The notes under the pieces were generated by a model, which was not told the DNA's origin, made no database searches, and was given only the letters and a program-made list of their open reading frames with translations. Below, piece by piece: positions 8,191 through 18,326 of a stretch of 64,000 bases of DNA. This DNA is from Alphaproteobacteria bacterium (lineage in GTDB: Bacteria; Pseudomonadota; Alphaproteobacteria; Micavibrionales; Micavibrionaceae), in contig JAJFGV010000043.1 in assembly GCA_021775965.1 (NCBI GenBank), forward strand, positions 359,032-423,031, given 5' to 3'. The position numbers were made by a program, and so were the translations under genes. The stretch's first letter is position 1; every line of letters starts with the position of its first letter.

Positions 8191-9981
8191 ATGCCCGTTT
8201 ACTCCCCCCCTCTCGAAAATATTCGCTTTATCCTTCATGACGTTCTGGGCGCGAGCCGCCTGGCCGAGCTCCCGGGTTACGAAGAGGTTTCCACTGATCT
8301 GATTGATCAAATCCTCGAAGAAGGTGGCAAAATCTGTGAAGAGGTTCTTTTTCCGCTGAACCAGAGCGGTGATCAGGAAGGCTGTCATTTTGATGACGGC
8401 AATGTCACCACGCCGAAAGGATTCAAAGAGGCTTACGACATTTTTGTTGAGGCCGGCTGGACGGGCCTTGCTTGCAGCCCTGAACACGGCGGTATGGGCA
8501 TGCCGACTTTGATTGGCACGGCGATGAAGGAAATGATCTGCAGCGCCAATATGAGCTTCGGCATGTATCCCGGCCTGTCTTACGGTGCCTATGAAGCGAT
8601 CCATAAATTTGGCACCGAAGAGCTTAAGGCGCTATACCTGCCGAAACTGACCGATGGCAGTTGGTCCGGCACGATGTGTTTGACCGAGCCGCATTGCGGG
8701 ACCGATTTGGGTTTGATCAAATCAAAGGCCGTGCCTAACAAAGACGATTCTTATAACATCACCGGTACGAAAATCTTTATTTCCGCCGGTGAACATGATC
8801 TCACCGAAAATATTCTCCACCTCGTGCTGGCAAAATTGCCCGATGCACCGGAAGGGGTGAGGGGCATTTCGCTTTTTGTCGTGCCAAAATTTGTACCGAA
8901 TGATGCGGGTGAAATCGGTGATCGCAACGCTATCAATTGTGGTTCGATCGAACACAAGATGGGCATTAACGGCAATGCGACCTGCGTGATGAATCTTGAT
9001 GATGCGCGCGGCTGGCTGGTGGGTGAGCCACATAAGGGTCTGCGCGCGATGTTCGCTTTTATGAATGATGCCCGCCTTGGCGTGGCGATGCAGGGTTTGG
9101 GGATTGCAGAAGTCGCCTATCAAAACGGGGTGGCCTATGCCAAAGACCGGCTGCAGATGCGCTCGCTTACGGGCGTCAAGTTCCCGGACAAACCGGCGGA
9201 CCCGATTATTGTCCACCCGGATGTTCGCAGGATGCTGCTGCTCTCTAAATCTGTGACCGAAGGCGCGCGCGCGTTATCGTATTGGGTCGGGATGGAGCTT
9301 GATATTTCCCTGCACCACGAAGATGAAGCCGAGCGCCAACGCGCCGATGATCTTGTCGCATTGCTGACGCCGATCATCAAAGCGTATCAAACCGATATGG
9401 GGTTCGAGATCGCCAATCACACCATTCAAATTCACGGCGGTCACGGCTATATCGCCGAATACGGCGTTGAACAATATGCGCGTGACGCGCGTATTGCGAT
9501 GATCTATGAAGGCACCAACGGTATTCAGGCGCTGGATCTTGTGGGGCGTAAAATGGGCCAGGGTTTCGGGCGTTTGCTGCGCCGTTTCTTCCACCCGGTC
9601 AGTGATTTTATTGCGGCTCATCAGGAAGACGAAGCGATGCAGGAATTTATTTTCCCGCTGGCCAAATCTTTCGCCAAGCTCCAGCAAGCCACGGCGATGA
9701 CCGCACAAAACGCGCTCAAAAATCCTGATGAAGCCGGTGCGGCGTCTGTTGATTACCTACGCCAGTTTGCGCTGGTGGCGCTGGCCTTTATGTGGTGCAA
9801 GATGGTGATAGCGGCGCGGGCCAAACTGGAATCGGGCGAAGGCAATAAATCTTTCTACGAATCCAAAATTACCACCGCCCGCTTTTACATGGCACGCGTG
9901 CTGCCGGAGGCCGATGCACGTTTCAAAATGGTCCTGGCCGGCGCCGATACCTTGATGGCCCCGTCAGAAGATGACTTCTAG
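8191..9981 (+). CDS. Acyl-CoA dehydrogenase, long (about 600-residue) DmdC-like subfamily
   Basis: 596 residues. It follows the acyl-CoA dehydrogenase plan: N-terminal helical domain, middle beta domain with MCLTEPHCGTDLG, and C-terminal helical domain with IHGGHGYIAEYGVEQYARDARIAMIYEGTNGIQALDL, where the Glu of YEGTNGIQ is the catalytic base position of this subfamily. An extra C-terminal domain of about 130 residues places it with the FadE/DmdC-like group that begins MPxYxPPLxxxRFxL. It catalyses FAD-dependent formation of trans-2-enoyl-CoA, with electrons passing to ETF. AAAGGAATC precedes the ATG. Chain-length preference or a 3-methylmercaptopropionyl-CoA substrate cannot be settled from sequence. 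Confidence 0.92.
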   Translation: MPVYSPPLENIRFILHDVLGASRLAELPGYEEVSTDLIDQILEEGGKICEEVLFPLNQSGDQEGCHFDDGNVTTPKGFKEAYDIFVEAGWTGLACSPEHGGMGMPTLIGTAMKEMICSANMSFGMYPGLSYGAYEAIHKFGTEELKALYLPKLTDGSWSGTMCLTEPHCGTDLGLIKSKAVPNKDDSYNITGTKIFISAGEHDLTENILHLVLAKLPDAPEGVRGISLFVVPKFVPNDAGEIGDRNAINCGSIEHKMGINGNATCVMNLDDARGWLVGEPHKGLRAMFAFMNDARLGVAMQGLGIAEVAYQNGVAYAKDRLQMRSLTGVKFPDKPADPIIVHPDVRRMLLLSKSVTEGARALSYWVGMELDISLHHEDEAERQRADDLVALLTPIIKAYQTDMGFEIANHTIQIHGGHGYIAEYGVEQYARDARIAMIYEGTNGIQALDLVGRKMGQGFGRLLRRFFHPVSDFIAAHQEDEAMQEFIFPLAKSFAKLQQATAMTAQNALKNPDEAGAASVDYLRQFALVALAFMWCKMVIAARAKLESGEGNKSFYESKITTARFYMARVLPEADARFKMVLAGADTLMAPSEDDF

Positions 9982-9991
9982 CAATCTTTGA

Positions 9992-11929
9992 TTATTGCGT
10001 CTTCAGCTGTTCCTGCAGTGTGCGGATGCGGGCCTCGTACTGGCTGCGCTGTTCTTCCTGCTCGGCTTTGGCGGCTTCGATCTCACGCTCCAGCGCTGTG
10101 AGGCGCGCGATTTGCTGCGAATTGGTCACTTCCGGATCAAATAACATGTTTTCCAGCTTGCTTGTGTCCTGCGTGCAGGCGGCGCGCTCACGCTGCAGCT
10201 GCTTGCCGAGGCGATCAATCTGACGTTCGGCTTCGTTATAACGCATCGTCGCGCGTTCCAGATTCCAGTTCTCCGATGAAACGGATGCATGCTCCTGCTC
10301 GGATTCTTTTAATGCACCTTCCAGCTCACCTTCCAGCTTGGAGTTTTCCTGGTTCAGCTCGCGGATCATTTTTTCCATCTCGGAAACTTTGTCACGCATA
10401 TTGGTATCGGCAAAAGGCCGTGATGAACTAAAAGGCTCATCGCCACTGGTGGAAGGTTCAACATCACCAAGTTTTGTAATGTCCGTATCCATCTTGATAC
10501 GCGCGTGGCTGACTTTCATGTCCGGCGTTTTATGATTTTTAACTTTTTTGGTTGAAGGCCGGGGCTGATTAAACGTAATCGTTTCCAACGGAATTTCTTC
10601 CATTTTTGCCGTTTCGGCTTCTTTTTCCGGTGCCGGCTCTGGTTTCGGCGCAGGTTTCACTTCAGGTTCGGCAAAAGGTACAGGTGTTGGCTTGTCTGTC
10701 TGCTTGGCAGGCTCCGCATCGGGTATAAAGGCAATTTCTATGTCATCTTCCACTTCGGATGGTGCCGCAGCAGATGTTATAGCAGATGCAGCAATAGGGG
10801 TGGGCGCAGCAGCAGGTGCACTACGTCCGGGTGCAGAGGCGGATGGTGTCGTGGGCGGTGCCAGCGATCCCATTTCCTCGGCCAGGCGCTCGGATAATCT
10901 TTTATAACCGCCCGGGCTTGGTCTTTTGCTCAAGCTGCCCGACACGTCCGATGAAACGCTGGATGAGGCCAGCAAAGGTGCGCTTGCTTTTTCAGCAGCA
11001 TCATCAACTTCAGCGATCTCAATTTTTGGCGCGTCTTTGGAACCTTTAACGCTCGCTTCCATTGCCTGTGCTTCAAATGGCATTTCATAAACATCTTCGG
11101 AGATGTTATGGGCTGTATTGCGCGCGGAAACCGCTGTCTCACTTTGTGCGGTCGGCTTTGGCAAATCTTCGAAAGATGTGCCCGGTTCAAACGCTGGTGG
11201 CTGCGTAAGATCGATGATAACTTTTTCATCCGTACTTTTTGCTGGTGTTTCGCTTGCCGCAAATTTTTCTTCGACCATTTCTTCTTTTGCTGCCACAACT
11301 TCTTCTATAGCAGCCGGGGCCGGTGCTTCCAGTGTCTCTTCCTGTACGGGAGCCGCCGCTTCTTTGACAGGCGCTGCCTCAGGGATGGTTGTGATGCTGC
11401 CGCCGATACATTTATCAAAGCGCTTCATGGAATCAGCAAAGCCGGTCATGTAAAAACGAAATACATTGTCCATGAGGCTCAGGTCCAAAACGCTGGCCGA
11501 ACGCATCGCGCTGTATAAATCGGTCTGGCCCTGCATGTTAATCGTCAGCACTTCGCTGCGTGGTGCCTGGCCGGAAAGTTGTTTGTTAATGCTGCCGGGA
11601 ACGCTCAGGGAAACGCCGTAAACCTGACCTTCGTCAAAAGCGGGCTGGATAAAATTCACACTCAACATTTCCATGCCGGCGGTTGATCCGCTGAGCTCCA
11701 TGTGAAAGCCATTGTTAAATTCATTGCTGATGGTACAGCTTTTGGCGCCGGTGCTGACTTGTGCCACGGGCGAGGGGTAAACATTCCAGGCCTGGGCCGG
11801 ATAGAAATAAAGCTCCGGGCCGGTTGCCTTTGCCTTGTCCTCTTTGGCCAGTGTGTTGCTCGGTGCGACCAAAAATGCTGCACCCGCAAAAAGAGTTAAT
11901 ACAAAAGCCTTAAATCCCAACCGTGTCAT
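9992..11929 (-). CDS. Secreted Pro/Ala-rich protein with C-terminal coiled coil
   Basis: 645 residues from ATG 11929, chosen because GAAGGTGA lies six bases upstream; the longer frame begins with TTG at 11944. Residues 1-30 form a signal peptide (hydrophobic FVLTLFAGAAFLVA then SNTLAK). A folded region of about 140 residues follows, with a cysteine pair near 48 and 160, then a 300-residue low-complexity linker rich in Pro, Ala, Glu, and Ser, then a coiled coil over the last 130 residues with regular heptads ending in LQEQLKTQ. The family is unknown. The shape suggests a periplasmic or envelope-spanning protein whose linker reaches across the peptidoglycan. It converges with the acyl-CoA dehydrogenase gene, ten bases apart. 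Confidence 0.78.
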   Translation of the reverse strand: MTRLGFKAFVLTLFAGAAFLVAPSNTLAKEDKAKATGPELYFYPAQAWNVYPSPVAQVSTGAKSCTISNEFNNGFHMELSGSTAGMEMLSVNFIQPAFDEGQVYGVSLSVPGSINKQLSGQAPRSEVLTINMQGQTDLYSAMRSASVLDLSLMDNVFRFYMTGFADSMKRFDKCIGGSITTIPEAAPVKEAAAPVQEETLEAPAPAAIEEVVAAKEEMVEEKFAASETPAKSTDEKVIIDLTQPPAFEPGTSFEDLPKPTAQSETAVSARNTAHNISEDVYEMPFEAQAMEASVKGSKDAPKIEIAEVDDAAEKASAPLLASSSVSSDVSGSLSKRPSPGGYKRLSERLAEEMGSLAPPTTPSASAPGRSAPAAAPTPIAASAITSAAAPSEVEDDIEIAFIPDAEPAKQTDKPTPVPFAEPEVKPAPKPEPAPEKEAETAKMEEIPLETITFNQPRPSTKKVKNHKTPDMKVSHARIKMDTDITKLGDVEPSTSGDEPFSSSRPFADTNMRDKVSEMEKMIRELNQENSKLEGELEGALKESEQEHASVSSENWNLERATMRYNEAERQIDRLGKQLQRERAACTQDTSKLENMLFDPEVTNSQQIARLTALEREIEAAKAEQEEQRSQYEARIRTLQEQLKTQ

Positions 11930-12103
11930 GATGATCACCTTCAATTTGTAAATTCTAATAATGTTATATAATCCCTAACGAAGCACACAGTAGCACTGTG
12001 AATAACCACATACAATCATTTTTGGAAAATGAAAAGCCTTATCCGCCGTGGCTTAGCGCACTTTTACGCTGGTTTTTGGCTTTTTACCCTGTATAGTCCC
12101 CGT

Positions 12104-12406
12104 ATGAGCCTTGAAAATATCACAGAGCAGATCCAGAAAAAACTCTCTTATGCCCCTAAATTCGGGGCAAAAGTGAAGTTCGACTTCGGTGATGATGGCA
12201 TCATTTTCGTTGATGCGACCCAGGACCCGCCGGTTATGAGCAATGAAGATGATGAATCTGATACCACCCTGGTATGCTCAATGGAGACCTTTCAAAAGAT
12301 CCTCGAAGGCACTCAGGACCCTAATATTGCCTTTATGATGGGCAAGCTCAAAATCAAGGGCTCAATGGGTTATGCGATGAAGCTCAACGCCATTTTGGAA
12401 GACTAG
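12104..12406 (+). CDS. SCP2 sterol-carrier domain protein
   Basis: 100 residues, one SCP2 domain: FGAKVKFDFGDDGIIFVDA, then DTTLVCSMETFQKILEGTQDPNIAFMMGKLKIKGSMGYAMKLNAIL, matching the family pattern of a D-T/S strand, a helix with DP, and a final GKLKI-GD/SM-A-KL motif. SCP2 domains bind hydrophobic ligands such as fatty acyl-CoA. The start at 12104 is preferred over an upstream in-frame ATG at 12029 because the domain begins directly after it. The next gene, an AspH-like hydroxylase, follows by 12 bases on the same strand. Confidence 0.9.
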   Translation: MSLENITEQIQKKLSYAPKFGAKVKFDFGDDGIIFVDATQDPPVMSNEDDESDTTLVCSMETFQKILEGTQDPNIAFMMGKLKIKGSMGYAMKLNAILED

Positions 12407-12418
12407 AGGGCCGGGTCG

Positions 12419-13228
12419 ATGTTATCTGAACGCACAAAGCGTAAACTTCCCCGCCGTGCCGCCGGTATCGCCGCCGTTGTATTGGCGGTGTGGTTTGTCC
12501 CCCGGCTGGTGCTGTTTTTTCTGGTATGTGGGCTGATCGATGTCATGCGGCACAAGGATATCACTCCCTTTTTGCTGAAGCGTTATTTCATAGGCAATGG
12601 AATTCTGACCATGTTGATGGCGCCGTTTAATCTGCTGGCCGATCTGTTTTCTTACAAGAATAAAATCATCTACAAAATCGAGGATCTGCCCGAGGATTAC
12701 CAAACGGAAATCATGGAAGTCGTCGAGATTTTTAAAGGTAAGAAAGATGAAATCATCGAAGGGATGGACAAACGTCTCGCCGATAGTGGCCGTGGCATGC
12801 TCTTTATCAAATGGTACGACAAAGTGCTGGACCAATCGATCGTCGATTATGATATGGATACGAAATACATCAAAACCGTTGCTGTGTCTGCCTTTAACAA
12901 GGGGCAAAAGACCAAGCTTCATTTCGGACCGTTGCGTTTATCATTGCGGGTTTTGTACAATTTAAATCCGATTCAAAATGACCAGATTTATATCGAAGCG
13001 AATAATACCAAACATTACTGGCATGATGATCCGCTGTTTATTTTTGATGATACGGTGATGCATGAATCGCTGAATAATTCTCAGGATCAGATCCGCTATT
13101 GCCTGTTCATGGATATCGTCCGCCCGTCCGATCACTACGAAGCGTTCAACTTTCTGATCAGCAAGCTGAGCGTTATCCTCAATAGTATCAAGGGTGTTTT
13201 CTACAAAAACTGGAAGACGATTAGTTAG
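12419..13228 (+). CDS. Aspartyl/asparaginyl beta-hydroxylase-like membrane dioxygenase
   Basis: 269 residues. Hydrophobic segments at about 13-40 and 58-75 suggest an N-terminal membrane anchor. The C-terminal domain shows the Asp/Asn beta-hydroxylase plan: HFGPLRLSLRV with the first iron-binding His at 168, then FIFDDTVMHESLNN with the second His at 215, then R226 (2-oxoglutarate) and a DIVRP end, as in AspH and LpxO. These enzymes hydroxylate protein Asp/Asn or, in LpxO, lipid A acyl chains. A membrane-anchored form beside an SCP2 lipid-carrier gene favours a lipid substrate, but this is inference. The gene is closed by a following A+T-rich gap without a clear terminator. Confidence 0.85.
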   Translation: MLSERTKRKLPRRAAGIAAVVLAVWFVPRLVLFFLVCGLIDVMRHKDITPFLLKRYFIGNGILTMLMAPFNLLADLFSYKNKIIYKIEDLPEDYQTEIMEVVEIFKGKKDEIIEGMDKRLADSGRGMLFIKWYDKVLDQSIVDYDMDTKYIKTVAVSAFNKGQKTKLHFGPLRLSLRVLYNLNPIQNDQIYIEANNTKHYWHDDPLFIFDDTVMHESLNNSQDQIRYCLFMDIVRPSDHYEAFNFLISKLSVILNSIKGVFYKNWKTIS

Positions 13229-13359
13229 GCACCGTTCGCTAGCCTTCTATCTATGATCCCAAAGAGGACCAGATGCATAAATTAGTCATAAAATTATCCT
13301 TTACAAGTGTTTTTGAATTGTTTACAGAAGTCTTTCTTGTGTAAATATAAGGATATAGA

Positions 13360-13950
13360 ATGATGGATTTAGTAGCCAAGCCTAATCCCGTGATTACTGG
13401 GAAATTTAAGGAACCTTCCAAGCTTTCCAAAGAGCTAGGATCTCTTCCTAAGACAACAGAAGTTGGTCAGATAATCTGGTGTACTGGTAATAATGGAACA
13501 AAATCTTCTTATCCTGCACTAATCGAAAAAATTAAAAGGGATCCTGATGAGGATATAAAAAGTGTGGTTGTTGTTCCAATCGCGCGGGCGGATTCAAGGA
13601 AGGTTCTTTCTGGAAATTTATATATGTCTGATGAGCATGAAACCAGCTTGATAATTGAAGACGTAGCTGAATTGGAGACCGCCAAACTTTCAAGTCTTAG
13701 CCGGAGAGGTACCGGAGAGAATTGCGAAGAAATAGTTATAGGAATACCCCTAATTCTTCATCTTAAGAGAAAGCAGCCCATCGAAAATAAGCCAGGAGCC
13801 TTCAGCGAAACTCCATTTAATGGAAAGCTTCTTTCACGACGTGTCGTGGATCATGTCTCAGGAAAGGCTAAAACTGTGTTCGATCCACGAACGTTTAGTG
13901 TTGGTGGACAAGGGCGTCACGGTTGTTGTAGTTCCGTTTATAGTAGATAG
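13360..13950 (+). CDS. Orphan hypothetical protein
   Basis: 196 residues, not recognised. No signal peptide or membrane span; a central region, KSVVVVPIARADSRKVLSGNLYMSDEHETSLIIEDV, reads as alternating strands, and the tail carries Gly/Arg/Cys (GGQGRHGCCSS). AAGGATATAGA precedes the ATG. Codon use and base composition are more A+T-rich than the neighbouring hydroxylase and SCO1 genes, which suggests lateral arrival. No partner gene is adjacent on the same strand. It could be a secreted effector-like or regulatory protein, but nothing in the sequence shows this. Confidence 0.55.
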   Translation: MMDLVAKPNPVITGKFKEPSKLSKELGSLPKTTEVGQIIWCTGNNGTKSSYPALIEKIKRDPDEDIKSVVVVPIARADSRKVLSGNLYMSDEHETSLIIEDVAELETAKLSSLSRRGTGENCEEIVIGIPLILHLKRKQPIENKPGAFSETPFNGKLLSRRVVDHVSGKAKTVFDPRTFSVGGQGRHGCCSSVYSR

Positions 13951-13992
13951 GCCCCGGGGATATCTCCCTCCCATCCTCATGTGGGTAATTAG

Positions 13993-14619
13993 CTAGCTAG
14001 CGTTCAGGCGGTTCTTGATATCTTTGGCAATATTCTCGGCCGTGTCTTCGGTTGGATACAGCGTGATCAGCGCATCATCCGGGCTCATCAGATACATAAA
14101 CGCCGAATGATCCATCATATAGCCATCCATGAACTCGCTCTCGATTTTGGTGGCGTATACCTTGTAGCTCTCCATCACTGCATCAATCTGCGCCTGACTG
14201 CCCGTCAGGCCAACAATATCCGGGTGAAACTGTTCGACATAGCCCTTCATCACATCAACCGTGTCGCGCTCGGGATCGACAGTAACAAACAGCGGCTGGA
14301 TATCTGTGCCCTCGAGGCTGTCCAGCACCTTCGCCATTTTCTGCAACTCAACCGGGCAAACCGCCGGACAATAGGTGAAGCCGAAAAAGATGACCTTATA
14401 AGAGCCCGCAAAATCAGCCTCCGTCACCGTCTTGCCATTGTGATCGACGAGCTCAAACGCCCCGCCAACCTGCGCCGCGCCCGCCATCGGCTCGATCGTG
14501 CTTGATTTCTCTACAACACGTGCCGTTTCGGAATTAACCTGCATATAGGCAATCCCGCCACCAATCACAAAAGCAGCAGCGGCCATCATCGCGGTTCTTT
14601 TTAAACGTTGTTTGAACAT
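13993..14619 (-). CDS. SCO1/SenC family copper chaperone
   Basis: 208 residues. A single N-terminal membrane anchor (about 10-26) is followed by a thioredoxin fold exposed to the periplasm. The copper ligands are the CPAVCP motif near residue 84 and a His in MMDHSAFMYL near residue 170. VDPERDTVDVMKGY is the family's conserved helix start. SCO proteins deliver copper to the CuA centre of cytochrome c oxidase or act as thiol reductases for it. No oxidase gene lies nearby, so its client is assumed from family knowledge. Confidence 0.92.
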   Translation of the reverse strand: MFKQRLKRTAMMAAAAFVIGGGIAYMQVNSETARVVEKSSTIEPMAGAAQVGGAFELVDHNGKTVTEADFAGSYKVIFFGFTYCPAVCPVELQKMAKVLDSLEGTDIQPLFVTVDPERDTVDVMKGYVEQFHPDIVGLTGSQAQIDAVMESYKVYATKIESEFMDGYMMDHSAFMYLMSPDDALITLYPTEDTAENIAKDIKNRLNAS

Positions 14620-14679
14620 GGGGGATTTATAGACTGGTGAGGTCGAGCTGACAAATTCTTTTTTACAAGTGATTGTGCC

Positions 14680-15285
14680 TTATAGTGCGGCTATGGGTAT
14701 ATCTGCATTCAACCCATCAATTCTGGCTGCCAGAACATTGCTTACGGCAATGTTTTCTTCTCTGTTAATCCAGCGCGCACGATTTTTTATTAACAAGTCT
14801 GAGAGCATGCTTTCATTTGATTGATGCTCATATCGTTTCTCAAAATTTTCAGCTACCAGTTCTTCAGCCCCTTCTTCCATAAGAAAAATTTGTAAACCCT
14901 GTGCCATGAGGTCTTTGTAATCTGTCGTTTCAAGAGCGGTCTTGGTTTTATCAAAAGGAACTGGTTCCGTTGAAACCCATTGGCGGGTGCCTTTTATTTC
15001 CTCAAACCCTGCACTCGAAAATTCGTAAATTTTGATATGCCTATCCTTATGTAATGTTTTTTCGCCACCACAGATAACTATAAATTCCTCCTCTGTGCCT
15101 TGAATAGGACCGTTCACTATAACTTCCGCATCATGATAGGAGAATGCAAAAGCAGAGGCTTTGCTGAGATGTGAAGTTGCAAATAAAAATACATCCTCCC
15201 GCCCATTAACTTCACGGCGGCAGGTTGGCACCAAGGCATCTCCCTCAGGATTTTTATACAGGCAGTGATATAGCTTTTTTTGCAT
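14680..15285 (-). CDS. Hypothetical protein
   Basis: 201 residues from ATG 15285; an in-frame start at 15309 would add MISCYNIV. Not recognised. It begins QKKLYHCLYKNPEGDALVPTCRR, has a beta-rich N-terminal half with a segment EVIVNGPIQGTEEEFIVICGGEKTLHKDRHIKIYEF and a helical C-terminal half. No membrane segment. The composition is A+T-rich compared with thiC next to it. It stands alone on the minus strand between SCO1 and the thiC riboswitch. Confidence 0.55.
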   Translation of the reverse strand: MQKKLYHCLYKNPEGDALVPTCRREVNGREDVFLFATSHLSKASAFAFSYHDAEVIVNGPIQGTEEEFIVICGGEKTLHKDRHIKIYEFSSAGFEEIKGTRQWVSTEPVPFDKTKTALETTDYKDLMAQGLQIFLMEEGAEELVAENFEKRYEHQSNESMLSDLLIKNRARWINREENIAVSNVLAARIDGLNADIPIAAL

Positions 15286-15387
15286 CACGATATTATAACA
15301 GCTTATCACGTATTATGCATAATATTTTATATGGCGGGATAGTTGACAAATCTTTGCCGCTCCGCGAAGTTGATCGCATCATAAACA

Positions 15388-17038
<1,651 letters not shown>

Positions 17039-17040
17039 AC

Positions 17041-17304
17041 ATGAGCGAGCATAACGACACAATCGACGCCCTGATCCTGACTGCGGCCAGCAATGAGTGG
17101 GTCAAGATTGCTGTCATGATTTCAAAAGTCTTCGAAGCCCCGGCGCTGGCGGGCATAGACGGCCTGGCCCAGATGGTAGCAGAGCGCGTTTATATCCTGG
17201 TTGATCACGGTAGGCTCGCTTCGCAAGGCAACATGCGAAGATGGCGAGAGGGCGAAGTGCGTTTGCTGGATAAGGGAATTGATGAGAAGGGTGGGGTGGC
17301 TTAA
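17041..17304 (+). CDS. Small protein resembling DUF3658
   Basis: 87 residues. It starts two bases after thiC, so it should share the riboswitch-controlled transcript. The pattern DALILTAASNEWVKIAVMISKVFE...LAQMVAERVYILVDHGRLASQGNMRRWREGEVRLL resembles the DUF3658 domain, in which a Trp-Lys-Val helix precedes a strand ending in W-x-x-x-E-V-R. The fold looks like a small winged helix, so nucleic-acid binding is possible. The function is unknown. Its last four bases overlap the convergent gene at 17301. Confidence 0.65.
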   Translation: MSEHNDTIDALILTAASNEWVKIAVMISKVFEAPALAGIDGLAQMVAERVYILVDHGRLASQGNMRRWREGEVRLLDKGIDEKGGVA

Positions 17305-17735
17305 ACAAAGCTCACAAGATCAATCATTTCTTCATCAGCGAGAGCAGCCAATAAATCCAAATCGCTGCTGTCTTGTGGCAAACCGTATATTCCTGAATAA
17401 GAAGATGTTTTCTTTTTCTGAAGAATTTTTATTTTTTTGCTGTGCTTATTTCCGCATGATTTTATAGAAGATACACTCATTATTGCTATTTTTGCTGTTT
17501 TCCCAATTTTATCCATTTTTCCTGTCAGAGCCTTACATACACCGTCAAGCTGTTCATCTCTATCTTCAGAGAAAAATTCCATCCAATCGCAGGATAGATA
17601 GGTTTCAGGTGGCTTTTTTTCGGCCCTCAATGTAAAGAACTGAGGTTGTACCCCCAAAACCTTACCATCTTCAATGATTTGTTTTTGTCGACCACAGTAT
17701 CGTGCAACATGATGTTCATCAGGAATATCTTGCAT
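17301..17735 (-). CDS. Third gene of the TIGR04255 operon (HVARYC-type small protein)
   Basis: 144 residues. The N-terminal half reads HHVARYCGRQKQIIEDGKVLG..FFTLR...ETYLSCDWMEFFSE, a compact pattern I have an impression of in small proteins of unknown function beside other hypothetical genes; no named domain is assigned. The C-terminal half is Lys/Ser-rich and ends in a helical LLAALADEEMIDLVSFV. It starts nine bases after the stop of the middle gene and is A+T-rich. It is the last of three same-strand, tightly packed genes (18326, 17745, 17301). Confidence 0.6.
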   Translation of the reverse strand: MQDIPDEHHVARYCGRQKQIIEDGKVLGVQPQFFTLRAEKKPPETYLSCDWMEFFSEDRDEQLDGVCKALTGKMDKIGKTAKIAIMSVSSIKSCGNKHSKKIKILQKKKTSSYSGIYGLPQDSSDLDLLAALADEEMIDLVSFV

Positions 17736-17744
17736 AAACTATCC

Positions 17745-18326
17745 TTACTGCTGCCAACACATAATCTTATTGTCGTATAGAAACTCCTTCATGGAATCTA
17801 GCGACCCTTGATGTGCTCTAGTTTCTTTTTCTTCATTTTTGACTAGTGAGGCGATAGTCCTTGAATAGCCAGATGGTAAGAACTCAATATGCAATTTTTC
17901 ATTTGGCACTATCCATGAAGTGACAGTATTACCTGAGGGCGTGACTGTTAAGGCAGTTCTTTTTAAATTATGTGTAGTCGAAAAGAAGTTAAGAAAAGCT
18001 CGGAATGATTCTTGGTTTATTAAGCTGTCATCTTCCGTGAATTCTTCTATATCCAAAAGCTCGTCGATTTGCTTAAAAAAATCTCTGCGTGTTGCATCTT
18101 TCATATGCATGGAAATTTTTGAGATTAATTGCTTTAGATTAGAGCGATTATCGAATAAATTCTGAATAATATCATCGCTGTAGTCAGTGTTCTGCGATGG
18201 TCTTTCTTCAACACCCTGTTTTTCAGACCTCTCAATTTTGCTTAGATCAGTGGGTTTGGCAAAGCTCTGCAGAACTTTTCCCCCCTTAGTTTTTTTTGTT
18301 GGCTCATATGAGTAGAGTAGTTGCAT
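17745..18326 (-). CDS. Middle gene of the TIGR04255 operon, hypothetical
   Basis: 193 residues, unrecognised. The N-terminal third is polar and basic, the middle helical (SNLKQLISKISMHMKDATRRDFFKQIDELLDIEEF), the C-terminal third beta-like (HNLKRTALTVTPSGNTVTSWIVPNEKLHIEFLPSG). No signal peptide or membrane segment. Its ATG overlaps the TIGR04255 stop by one base (TAATG), showing translational coupling, and it is followed nine bases later by the third gene. The strict coupling implies the products act together in fixed amounts. Confidence 0.62.
   Translation of the reverse strand: MQLLYSYEPTKKTKGGKVLQSFAKPTDLSKIERSEKQGVEERPSQNTDYSDDIIQNLFDNRSNLKQLISKISMHMKDATRRDFFKQIDELLDIEEFTEDDSLINQESFRAFLNFFSTTHNLKRTALTVTPSGNTVTSWIVPNEKLHIEFLPSGYSRTIASLVKNEEKETRAHQGSLDSMKEFLYDNKIMCWQQ

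Noticed and set aside
13273..13344. 23-codon frame with an AGGACC site upstream of the 13360 gene
   Set aside because: Could be a leader peptide, but there is no attenuator structure and the length allows chance.
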